Of a DNA stretch of 64,000 nt, positions 52,962 to 60,291 are shown one piece after another (within the stretch, counting starts at the first letter, position 1; the number at the start of each line of letters is the position of its first letter). The DNA comes from Erythrobacter sp. SD-21 (GTDB lineage Bacteria > Pseudomonadota > Alphaproteobacteria > Sphingomonadales > Sphingomonadaceae): contig NZ_ABCG01000008.1 of the NCBI RefSeq assembly GCF_000181515.1, forward strand, positions 1 to 64,000. Direction: 5' to 3'. Under the pieces are notes generated by a model, which saw nothing but the letters and a program-made list of their open reading frames with translations, had not been told where the DNA came from and searched no databases. Position numbers and translations under genes: made by a program.

Positions 52962-54016
52962 TTCTGCTGCTCGAGCCAGAGGGCGATAGCTTCGAGCTCA
53001 TCGGCATTGAGCATGTCATAGCTCGGCATACGATTGCCGGGCTTGAGCGATTGGCTGTCGCCTATCCAGCCGATGAGGGTACCGCGGTTGTTGGGCAATA
53101 TACCCGCACCTAACGTCCGGCGCGATCCTACATGAGTGAGATCCGGTCCAGCGAGACCGTTCGCCTCTGTCCCGGCAACACGATGGCACGCAGCACACCC
53201 GGACTGCATGAAAAGTTCCTGCCCGGACACTTGGCCAAAATCCGCATTTGCGCCTGCAACCGGACGCGGGTCCGCTGACTGCTCCGAACCGACCGTCCTT
53301 GAGGCGAATAGTGGTTCTTCTGGCGTGGTTGCGCCCAGTCCCGCCGGAATCAATCGGTCGTTCCGCTCGGCATACCATTCTCGGAAATCACCGTCGTCAT
53401 GTGCAACAGCTACGAAGCCCATCAGCGCATGTTGCCGCCCGCAATACTCTGCACATACTCCGCCGTACTCACCTGCGCGATCGGCTTCTATCCGCAGCAG
53501 GGTGCGCCGCCCGGGGATCATGTCTTTCTTTCCCGATAGATGCGGAACCCAGAAGCTGTGAATCACATCGGCGGATTCCAGCTCGAGCACCACCGGACGT
53601 CCGACAGGAATGTGAATCTCGTTCGCATCTTCCATCAAAACCGCGCCCGACGCATCCAGATATTGAACACGGAACCACCACATCTCGCCGGTAATGCGAA
53701 TACGCATTTCGTCCCCGCGGATCGGCTCAGTCAGACTGGCGGTCAGCGTCAGTCCCCACACCAGCAACGCGGTCAATACGATGCCTGGAAAGGCCACACC
53801 GCCAAGCCAGATCGCGCGTTCGCCTCCAAGCTTCGTTTTCCACTTGTCCGGTCCCTTGATGGCGACCCAGAGAGCAAACACCACGACCAGTGTGACAAAA
53901 GCCCCCAAACCGAATAGCGACCAAGCCAAGGTTGTGACCTTGCCCGAATAGGGGCCTGCCGGATCGAGTACCGGAGGTGGCCAACCCCAGAGTGCGTCAA
54001 TCATGGTCGAGCCCAT
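52958..54016 (-). CDS. ctaC: Cytochrome c oxidase subunit II with fused cytochrome c domain
   Basis: This 352-residue subunit accepts electrons from cytochrome c. Two membrane helices (about 27-53 and 68-95) precede the cupredoxin domain with the CuA ligands H153, C188, C192, H196 and M199 (CAEYCGRQHALM). The C-terminal cytochrome c domain has C274-C277-H278 (CAACH) and axial Met330, defining a caa3-type enzyme. The ATG at 54016 is 12 bases before an alternative at 54004; both overlap the upstream cytochrome gene, and neither has a strong ribosome-binding site. Confidence 0.93.
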   Translation of the reverse strand: MGSTMIDALWGWPPPVLDPAGPYSGKVTTLAWSLFGLGAFVTLVVVFALWVAIKGPDKWKTKLGGERAIWLGGVAFPGIVLTALLVWGLTLTASLTEPIRGDEMRIRITGEMWWFRVQYLDASGAVLMEDANEIHIPVGRPVVLELESADVIHSFWVPHLSGKKDMIPGRRTLLRIEADRAGEYGGVCAEYCGRQHALMGFVAVAHDDGDFREWYAERNDRLIPAGLGATTPEEPLFASRTVGSEQSADPRPVAGANADFGQVSGQELFMQSGCAACHRVAGTEANGLAGPDLTHVGSRRTLGAGILPNNRGTLIGWIGDSQSLKPGNRMPSYDMLNADELEAIALWLEQQK

Positions 54017-54422
54017 ACAGATAAGCCGCGATGTCGGCGGCCTCCGCCTCGCTAATTGGCATTGGCGGCATGGAAGAGCCCTCTTTCACGGTAGGTGCGT
54101 TGCGGATGAAGGCTGCCAATACGTCCGGGCGGTTCGGTAACTGGCCTGCTATCAAGCCGACATCATCGAAGCCCTCCAGCGATGGCCCCAATCTCCCGGC
54201 AGGCCAGTCCAGTCCTGGGATTTCGTGACAAGATCCACAGCCTGCGCGCTTGATTGCTGCTAAGCCCCGATCCTTCGGTCCGGTAGCCGGCTCCCGCCGC
54301 GTCTCAACCGGGTCCTTGCATCCGGCAAGCGGTGCACAAGCGGCTAAGACTACGTAAGTCACTATGGCCTTCCAAGACCGATGCCGATGCCGATGCCGAT
54401 GCTCCACACTCCCCATTCCCAT
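53997..54422 (-). CDS. Monoheme cytochrome c lipoprotein with His-Arg N-terminus
   Basis: This 141-residue protein begins MGMGSVEHRHRHRHRSWKA, then a lipoprotein signal with lipobox LAGC (C35). The mature class I cytochrome c has C62-G-S-C65-H66 and an axial Met in SSMPPMPIS. It heads the oxidase subunit genes and probably delivers electrons to the CuA/cytochrome c domain of subunit II. The (HR)4 stretch comes from four copies of a hexamer repeat. ATGs at 54422 and 54416 are both possible starts. See the overlapping divergent promoter. Confidence 0.82.
   Translation of the reverse strand: MGMGSVEHRHRHRHRSWKAIVTYVVLAACAPLAGCKDPVETRREPATGPKDRGLAAIKRAGCGSCHEIPGLDWPAGRLGPSLEGFDDVGLIAGQLPNRPDVLAAFIRNAPTVKEGSSMPPMPISEAEAADIAAYLYGLDHD
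54378..54401. repeat. Tandem CCGATG x4
   Basis: Four exact tandem copies of CCGATG lie inside the 5' end of the monoheme cytochrome gene; on its strand they encode His-Arg four times. Slippage here would change the number of HR pairs without a frameshift. Confidence 0.85.
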
Positions 54423-54423
54423 G

Positions 54424-54452
54424 GGAACCGGACAATCGCACGCTTCGTTCCC
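54424..54452. promoter_or_regulatory. EcfG-type stress promoter, possibly bidirectional
   Basis: On the plus strand GGAAC (54424-54428), 17 bases, and CGTT (54446-54449) match the alphaproteobacterial EcfG consensus exactly, with the diheme cytochrome ATG 11 bases after it. On the minus strand GGAAC (54451-54447), 17 bases, and GGTT (54429-54426) differ at one base and point at the monoheme cytochrome gene. Both leaders would be only a few bases long. Confidence 0.55.
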
Positions 54453-54460
54453 GCCAGACG

Positions 54461-55162
54461 ATGCTTTTCCGCTTCAACCAGTTCGTCGCCGCCCTTTCAA
54501 TGGCGGTGGCGTCATGCAGTCCTGCCTCGATTGAGGATCCATTCGACGACACCGGCGAATTGATTGCCTTATCGGGCGGGGACGCGGGTCCGCAGGCTGC
54601 TTGCCATACTTGTCATGGGCTGGACGGTCGCGGTGACGGAGCGTTGGTACCGAGGATAGCGGGCATGGATGCCGGATATTTGGTTCGTCAGCTGGGCTTT
54701 TACGCGGACGGCCAACGTAGCCATCCCCAGATGACTTGGCTTGCAGGCCGTCTAAATTCCGAGGAGCGGCTGGCTGTGTCAGCCTATTACGCGGCCATGG
54801 ATTTTCCGAAGGACGTGCAAGGAAGCAAGGGTGGACCTGAACCCTCGTGCGAGATCGCGAAAGCATACGAGATCTATCATGCAGGGTTACCCGAACGCGC
54901 TCTATCGTCTTGCGCGTCTTGCCATGGAGAAACCGGTCTGGGCTTAGGTGCTGGCAATCCACCCTTGGTCGGTCAGAGCGCGGCGTACCACGCCGAACAA
55001 TTGCTCCGTTGGCGCAACGGTGAGCGATACGGCGATGGACTAAACGTCATGCACGATGCGGCCAGCAAGCTGAAAGAGGACGAGATCAGCCCACTCGCGG
55101 CGTATATTGCGTATGGTCCGGAGCCGTCTCGTCGTCTCGGATTTCCGGTAGAATGCCCCTGA
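54461..55162 (+). CDS. Diheme cytochrome c lipoprotein (c4-like)
   Basis: This 233-residue protein has a lipoprotein signal (MLFRFNQFVAALSMAVASC, Cys 19) and two class I heme sites: C48-H-T-C51-H52 and C151-A-S-C154-H155, each about 100 residues apart as in cytochromes c4. Its likely role is electron carriage from a periplasmic dehydrogenase to the oxidase. It is the only plus-strand gene in the oxidase region, divergent from the monoheme gene. The start has no Shine-Dalgarno site; its last 77 bases overlap the cytochrome b561 gene convergently. Confidence 0.85.
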   Translation: MLFRFNQFVAALSMAVASCSPASIEDPFDDTGELIALSGGDAGPQAACHTCHGLDGRGDGALVPRIAGMDAGYLVRQLGFYADGQRSHPQMTWLAGRLNSEERLAVSAYYAAMDFPKDVQGSKGGPEPSCEIAKAYEIYHAGLPERALSSCASCHGETGLGLGAGNPPLVGQSAAYHAEQLLRWRNGERYGDGLNVMHDAASKLKEDEISPLAAYIAYGPEPSRRLGFPVECP

Positions 55163-55736
55163 CTGTATCGTCGCGATCCCAGAAATGATGTTTCAACGCG
55201 GCAATGACATGCAGCGGCACCAGCAAGGCGAGGCTGATGACGCCGAGTACATGAAGGCTCTCCGCCCAGTCGAGCACCTGATACTGCCACGCTGGGGAGA
55301 GTGAATGAAAGGGCATTGGGGGTATCGCGACCAATCCGGCAAGCCGCAGAGGCTGCACCGGCTGGATCGCGGACCACATCGCCCATCCGCTCAGCGGAAG
55401 TAGCGCGAACAAGCCGTAAAAAAGGTACTGTGTGATATGTGCTGCCCTGCTCTGCCAGCCGGGCGCATCAGCGTCATTGACCGGATCGGGGACGAATAGT
55501 CGCCAGCCAAACCTCAAGATGGCGAGGAACAAGATGGTCAGCCCCAGCTCGCTATGCAGTTCGTAGGTGGCAAGCTTGCTGGCCCCGACCGGATAGCGCG
55601 ACATCATCCAACCTGAGCCGAGCTGAAAGAGCACCAGCCCTGCCATGATCCAGTGGAACCAGACACCGACCGGCGAATACTTCCCCTGCTCGGTATAGCT
55701 GACCGCCCATCTACGGATCAGGTCATGAAGCCTCAT
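55086..55736 (-). CDS. Cytochrome b561 family protein
   Basis: This 216-residue inner-membrane diheme b-type cytochrome has four membrane helices. Candidate heme ligands include H28 (VWFHWIMAGL), H61 (YELHSELGL), H163 (AESLHVLGV) and H177 (VPLHVIAAL). Such proteins move electrons between quinones and periplasmic cytochromes or reduce superoxide. The ATG overlaps the CtaG stop by ATGA; the 3' end overlaps the diheme cytochrome gene on the opposite strand by 77 bases. Confidence 0.85.
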   Translation of the reverse strand: MRLHDLIRRWAVSYTEQGKYSPVGVWFHWIMAGLVLFQLGSGWMMSRYPVGASKLATYELHSELGLTILFLAILRFGWRLFVPDPVNDADAPGWQSRAAHITQYLFYGLFALLPLSGWAMWSAIQPVQPLRLAGLVAIPPMPFHSLSPAWQYQVLDWAESLHVLGVISLALLVPLHVIAALKHHFWDRDDTVRGILPEIRDDETAPDHTQYTPRVG

Positions 55737-56488
55737 GCAGGCGCTCTACTATCAAGCGATCGATAAAGTATCGTCAAAGCGGCGATGAGGTAGACCAAGC
55801 TCGCCGGGGCCCACATGACGATGCCCGCGATCTGCTGATCTTCCATGGGTGAGAGCCCCCACAAGCGGGTCGTTAGCCAATGTGGCGCATAATATGCACG
55901 GTTCGCGAAGGTAAGCAGCGCGCCGAGTGCCCCCATTGTGACCATCGTCGCCAGCAATCCTGTCGCGGCCGCTGGTGCTGGCGATCGAATGACTTTGACC
56001 CACCATGCTGCTGCCGTGGCGACGATGGTGATTTGCATTAGCCAGAAAACCGCGTCGCTGCTCATGGCAAACCCGTAAAGTGCGGGTGCATGCCAACCCC
56101 AGAATGTGATGGCATGGACCGCAGTCCAGATGGTCAACGTTCCAGGCAAGCTCTTATCCTCGAGCCGAAAGGACGCAATGAGCAGTGGGGCGAACACCGC
56201 TGCGAGTATGACGTCGTGAACGATGCGGACTGTGAACAAAGCGGAGCCGAACGCGCAGAATGGGCTGATGTAGAGAAAGCAAAAGAGGGCCAAGAGTGCA
56301 TATGTCGGCTTGGCTCTCAAATTTACCCGTTTCCAATGTGCGACCCCGGTCACGACAAGAAGACAGGCGATCAGTTCGGGTGCGAAATTCCAATGGGTCA
56401 ACCAGCCCTCGGGATCTGGAGCCTCTCCACAGTAGGGCAGCCAATCGTGCAGCAGTCGTCTCCCGTGAACGTGTGGTTCGGTCAGCAA
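55733..56488 (-). CDS. ctaG: Cytochrome c oxidase assembly protein, CtaG (caa3-type)
   Basis: This 251-residue multi-pass membrane protein is of the caa3-associated CtaG family needed for copper insertion into the oxidase. It opens LLHDWLPYCGEAPDPEGWLTHWNFAP, and has HDVILAAVFAPLL, AVHAITFWGWHAPALYG and LSPMEDQQIAGIVMWAP, typical His/Met-rich helices. The start is a TTG at 56488 without a clear ribosome-binding site, so the N-terminus is uncertain. It is the first gene of the minus-strand oxidase set and is coupled to cytochrome b561. Confidence 0.82.
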   Translation of the reverse strand: MLTEPHVHGRRLLHDWLPYCGEAPDPEGWLTHWNFAPELIACLLVVTGVAHWKRVNLRAKPTYALLALFCFLYISPFCAFGSALFTVRIVHDVILAAVFAPLLIASFRLEDKSLPGTLTIWTAVHAITFWGWHAPALYGFAMSSDAVFWLMQITIVATAAAWWVKVIRSPAPAAATGLLATMVTMGALGALLTFANRAYYAPHWLTTRLWGLSPMEDQQIAGIVMWAPASLVYLIAALTILYRSLDSRAPA

Positions 56489-56773
56489 TTAAATGCTCAG
56501 AAACTCGTGTGGTGTCCTGCAAACTTCTGAACCAGCAGGGAGCAATCGCAAGCTAACCGATGTCATAAACTGTCCAGCTCCCCGAGCTGCGGAAGCAATC
56601 AGAGTTTCTTAAAGTTGAATTTTCCATTCAGGAAAAACAGCAAGGGGCCGTACACAGTTGAGGCTATCAGGCGAGAGATCAGATTATTCGTTCATCGACG
56701 GCCTGACGACTAAGCTTAGAATACGTTCCCCGACATCACCATATGTTGTGAGCACCGAGAGGAGCGTTGGCAT
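56489..56773. other. Intergenic region upstream of ctaG
   Basis: This 285-base spacer holds no supported gene. It contains a weak inverted repeat TTTTCC/GGAAAA (56620-56636) and a minus-strand GGAAC-N16-CGTC (56729-56705), one base off the EcfG consensus, about 215 bases before ctaG; both are tentative. Confidence 0.5.
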
Positions 56774-56960
56774 CTAGCCCCCTTTATGCTCGGGCTTCCC
56801 CTTGTGCTTGGTGCTCGCTAAGTCCTCCAACTCGCTTTCGCTCATCGAGTCATACATTTCCCTCGACGCGCCCGGAAGATCGCTTTTTTTTGGTCATTTC
56901 CCGTTTTGCACTCAACGCTGCTCCCGCAGCCGCTTGCTGCGCTTTTGACTTGGCTGGCAT
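56774..56960 (-). pseudogene. DUF3008 small protein gene with a one-base frameshift
   Basis: An ATG at 56960 with AAGGAG upstream begins MPAKSKAQQAAAGAALSAKR, the DUF3008 opening. At a run of eight A (minus strand, 56885-56892 region) the frame breaks and ends at 56850. Removing one A gives KKSDLPGASREMYDSM, then SESELEDLASTKHKGKPEHK and a TAG at 56774, the rest of DUF3008. This may be a true mutation, a phase-variable homopolymer or a sequencing error. The gene is 17 bases downstream of the SDR gene on the same strand. Confidence 0.75.
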
Positions 56961-56977
56961 TGTATTCTCCTTGGCTC

Positions 56978-57847
56978 TCAACTCCCGACAATAACTCCCC
57001 CGTTGGGGTGCAAAACCTGCCCGGACATATAGCTTGCGTCTTCACAAGCCAGGAACAGGAAGGCCGGAGCAACTTCATTGGGCTGGCCAGGACGGCCCAT
57101 CGGTGTGTTCTTTCCGAAATTATCCATGTCATCGAGTGGCTGTCCACCATATGGGTTGAGCGGTGTCCAGATCGGACCAGGGGCCACCGCATTCACTCGG
57201 ATTCCATCACCAATTAGATTTTCTGACAAGGACCGGGTGAAAGCGGTGATCGCGCCTTTTGTGGCTGAGTAATCGAGTAGATTGTCCGACCCTTTATACA
57301 TCGTGACGCTCGTGCAGTTGATTACGGCCCCACCCTTGCCGAGGTGCGGCCTTGCGGCCTGTACTAAGTAGAACATCGAAAAGATGTTTGTTTGAAAGGT
57401 ACGTCGAAGCTGATCGTCGGTAATTTCTTCAACGCGTTCATCGGGATGCTGTTCACCGGCGTTGTTCACCAAAATATCGAGGCTACCAAACGCATCGATG
57501 GTACGGGCAACGACTTCATCGGCAAATCCGTGAAATCCCAAGTCCCCTTGAAGACAGATTGCTTTCTGGCCTTCCTCCTCAACGATCTCTTTGGTCTTTT
57601 CGGCGTCTTTGCTTTCCTCGTCGGCAAGGTAGACAATAGCGACGTTGGCCCCCTCCCGCGCGAAAAGAGCAGCGACCGCTCGACCGATACCGCTATCGGC
57701 GCCTGTGACGATGGCGACTTTGCCTTTAAGCCGTTCGGATCCTCGGTATCGGGGCCGCCAATCCGGCTTTTCATTCATATCCGCTTCCGAGCCAGGCATA
57801 CGGGGTTCCTCGGCGATTTCGGGCTGGAAAGTGGCCGGGTCATTCAT
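56978..57847 (-). CDS. SDR family oxidoreductase (stress-type, YghA-like)
   Basis: This 289-residue classical-fold SDR has an N-terminal extension (about 1-40) typical of the YghA/general-stress-39 group. It carries TGADSGIGRAVA (cofactor loop), NNAGEQHP, catalytic Ser in NCTSVTMYKG, YSATKGA (Tyr-x-x-x-Lys) and PGPIWTPLNP. The substrate is unknown; relatives are induced by stress. Downstream on the same transcript lies the DUF3008 gene, a pairing that supports a stress role. Confidence 0.9.
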   Translation of the reverse strand: MNDPATFQPEIAEEPRMPGSEADMNEKPDWRPRYRGSERLKGKVAIVTGADSGIGRAVAALFAREGANVAIVYLADEESKDAEKTKEIVEEEGQKAICLQGDLGFHGFADEVVARTIDAFGSLDILVNNAGEQHPDERVEEITDDQLRRTFQTNIFSMFYLVQAARPHLGKGGAVINCTSVTMYKGSDNLLDYSATKGAITAFTRSLSENLIGDGIRVNAVAPGPIWTPLNPYGGQPLDDMDNFGKNTPMGRPGQPNEVAPAFLFLACEDASYMSGQVLHPNGGVIVGS

Positions 57848-58000
57848 TTCATGGAGCCTCTTTATCTGCGATTTTTGCTTTGCTCGACATCAAACCCTTA
57901 AAACCCCAACAGTATGTAGGAGTTTCTGGACTGGTTTGAACTGTGCAGCCATTGGGGTGAAGCGTTGTCTGTAGCCTCGTGCGCTCATGGTCTATCGCGT

Positions 58001-58336
58001 ATGGACGAAAGGCGTGAATCTCTGACACGAACTGACGGTTCAGATGTGCGCCAAGCCGGTGAAAAGAGACGCAATATGCAGGGAGGCCTTGACGATCTGG
58101 CTGCATGGGCGCGCGAAGCCGCCACCAAGGCTGTCGCTGCAAAGGACGACAAGCCAACAAGTCATGACGAGTTGCACAGGGCTATGATGGCTTGTCGAGC
58201 TGTTGCTGTGAAATATATCGCGCATCCGTCGGTGGGCGACTACGTTCGTGCAGATCCCGTCAGGTACGAAGGAGAGACCCGCGAGGCTGTCGAGAAGATA
58301 GCCTCTTTAACCGATCAGCTAAATAATCTGGAGTAG
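58001..58336 (+). CDS. Small hypothetical protein
   Basis: This protein has 111 residues from the ATG at 58001, or 86 from a second ATG at 58076 preceded by AAGAGA. It is soluble and mostly helical, with DDLAAWAREAATKAV and MACRAVAVKYIAHPSVGDYVRADP. No family is recognised. It is divergent from the SDR gene and followed by a strong stem-loop. Confidence 0.5.
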   Translation: MDERRESLTRTDGSDVRQAGEKRRNMQGGLDDLAAWAREAATKAVAAKDDKPTSHDELHRAMMACRAVAVKYIAHPSVGDYVRADPVRYEGETREAVEKIASLTDQLNNLE

Positions 58337-58350
58337 TGATGGTCGGGAGT

Positions 58351-58391
58351 GCCGGAGGCCTGACGGGAGGGGGTCGCAATAAGCCTCCGGC
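58351..58391. terminator. Stem-loop downstream of the small ORF
   Basis: GCCGGAGGC (58351-58359) and GCCTCCGGC (58383-58391) form a perfect 9-bp stem with a 23-base loop, 14 bases after the stop. No T-tract follows, so termination is only a guess. It stands between convergent genes. Confidence 0.45.
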
Positions 58392-58553
58392 TAACAGCTC
58401 TGCGAAAGCATCCCTATTAAAACATGCAAGATGAAAACCTGTTCCGGATTCTCGATTATCCGCGGTCGAACCTCTAGCTGGCTGTCTCTCCACACCACAC
58501 TGCAAGCCTATTGCGTCTCTCACTTGCCGCAAATTTTGTCGGACCATGGCTTG

Positions 58554-59339
58554 TTATTGGGAGCTATACGGCTCCCCTTGTATCGCAGCTTTAAGGGTAT
58601 CCCCAAGCAGATCTGCCATTTCATCGATTCCGGCTGAGTTGGAGATACGATCCTGCCTCACCTCTATTTCAATGTAAGGAAGCTTTAGTGGATAAGCATG
58701 GCGAGGGACGGTGTAATCGGTTTCATCCATATCGTACGGCTCGTTATCGCCAATGCAATGAGATTGCTTGGCCCATAAAAGCGAGAGGACGCTCAGGGCG
58801 AAACCGTCCTCATGGCCGTCATGCAGGATACCTATATCCCACGGGCGCTGCTGTCCTGCCATTGATGGTGTGAAGCTATGGAGGGAAACGAATGTCGTTG
58901 GCCGACCACCCGCCTGACGCTCTGAAATTGCCGCACCGATGGCTGCGTGATAAGGCTCAAATATTTCCTCGCGGCGTGCCAGTAATGCGTGTTGATCCAA
59001 TTGCATATTGCCGGGCACCGTCGTTTCGTCGCTGATTTTGGCCGCCCACTCCGGATCTTCAGGGCTACGATTGCAATCGCAAACCAGCCGGGAGAAATGC
59101 TGCCAAAGGAATGGCGCGTCCAGGCGATTGCCCAGTGCCAGCCCAAGCTCCTTGACTCCCAGATCAAGGGCGATGTGCCGTGATCGATCCTTCGTAGACA
59201 ATCCAAGTCGATCAAGTCGAGCTGGAATGGCACTGCCAGCATGGTCGCCGACGAGCAGGAAAGTGCTTTCGGTGACAGGCACAGAGTTGGCGCGGACCGG
59301 ATTGCCATCCGAAGCGTTGAGAAGGTTGCCGTAACTCAT
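58554..59339 (-). CDS. N-formylglutamate amidohydrolase family protein
   Basis: This 261-residue enzyme family removes formate from N-formylglutamate in histidine breakdown or acts on related N-acyl amino acids. The family features LLVGDHAGSAIPARLDRLGL near the N-terminus, RLVCDCNRSPEDP, and VSLHSFTPSMAGQQRPWDIGILHDG are present. The ATG at 59339 was preferred (GGGAGG 13 bases upstream); the frame is open 18 codons further, overlapping the divergent transglutaminase gene. No other histidine-degradation gene is nearby. Confidence 0.85.
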   Translation of the reverse strand: MSYGNLLNASDGNPVRANSVPVTESTFLLVGDHAGSAIPARLDRLGLSTKDRSRHIALDLGVKELGLALGNRLDAPFLWQHFSRLVCDCNRSPEDPEWAAKISDETTVPGNMQLDQHALLARREEIFEPYHAAIGAAISERQAGGRPTTFVSLHSFTPSMAGQQRPWDIGILHDGHEDGFALSVLSLLWAKQSHCIGDNEPYDMDETDYTVPRHAYPLKLPYIEIEVRQDRISNSAGIDEMADLLGDTLKAAIQGEPYSSQ

Positions 59340-59373
59340 TGATGCTGAAAGGCCTCCCGCCAAACTCCGTTCC

Positions 59374-60291
59374 ATGCCGACAGTTTCCATCAACCATCTG
59401 ACACGTTACCGCTACCGCCGCGATGTGTCCTTCGGCGAACATCGCATACTGGTGCGTCCCCGTGAAAGTTACGACCAACGCGTTCTACGGGCGGAACTTG
59501 CTATCGACCCCGAACCAACGTCGCTGCGCTGGTTACAGGACGTATTTGGCAATGCTGTAGCCATAGCGCAATTCGACACTAGGGCGGACGAACTGGAAAT
59601 CAGGTCAACCGCAGAAGTCGAACACCTTCCTAACGGTCCAGACGACATCGCGATCGAGAAATATGCCCAAACGTACCCGTTTACTTATTCGGCCGAGGAC
59701 ATGCCGGATCTCCTGCGTTCGATCGAGCGCCTGTATCCCGATGGGGACCGTGAAATCGACACGTGGGCGCGCGGATTTCTCACGAACGAGAGGACCGACA
59801 CGCTCAGCCTTCTGCGCTGTATCACGGAAACGATCTATACCGAGTTCGATTACGAGCCACGCTTCGACAAGGGCGTGCAATCGCCGCTAGCGACTTTGTC
59901 TCTGCGTAAAGGCACTTGCCGCGATCACGCAGTTCTTATGATGGAAGCCGTAAGGGCTCTGGGATTCGCCGCCCGCTTCGTCTCGGGTTACCTCTATAAT
60001 CCCCAAAACGAAAACAGGCGGATCGGCGGCCATGCAACGCACGCATGGCTAAGAGTATTCCTACCCGGATCGGGTTGGATAGAATTCGATCCGACCAATG
60101 GCATCATCGGAAATCGCGGTCTGATACGTGTCGCAGTTGCGCGCGAGCCTACGCAGGCCGTGCCACTGTCGGGAACGTGGGTCGGACAGAAAGGAAGTCA
60201 TATCGATATGGATGTTGATGTGCGGATCAAGCAAGTCGATCTGGAAACTAGTCATCCCCGCGCGCCGCATGGAGACAATTCCGAATGTTGA
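59374..60291 (+). CDS. Transglutaminase-like protein 1
   Basis: This 305-residue bacterial transglutaminase-like protein has an N-terminal beta region (INHLTRYRYRRDVSFGEHRILVRPR) and a papain-like fold with catalytic C182 (GTCRDHA), H223 (HATHAW) and D239 (FDPTNG). The complete triad suggests activity, probably proteolytic or amide-forming rather than cross-linking. Its stop overlaps the start of a second transglutaminase-like gene by 7 bases, so the pair is coupled. Confidence 0.87.
   Translation: MPTVSINHLTRYRYRRDVSFGEHRILVRPRESYDQRVLRAELAIDPEPTSLRWLQDVFGNAVAIAQFDTRADELEIRSTAEVEHLPNGPDDIAIEKYAQTYPFTYSAEDMPDLLRSIERLYPDGDREIDTWARGFLTNERTDTLSLLRCITETIYTEFDYEPRFDKGVQSPLATLSLRKGTCRDHAVLMMEAVRALGFAARFVSGYLYNPQNENRRIGGHATHAWLRVFLPGSGWIEFDPTNGIIGNRGLIRVAVAREPTQAVPLSGTWVGQKGSHIDMDVDVRIKQVDLETSHPRAPHGDNSEC

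Noticed and set aside
56719-56733. Plus-strand small ORF over the DUF3008 region as a gene
   Set aside because: The opposite strand shows the DUF3008 sequence with a good ribosome site; the plus-strand frame is a shadow.
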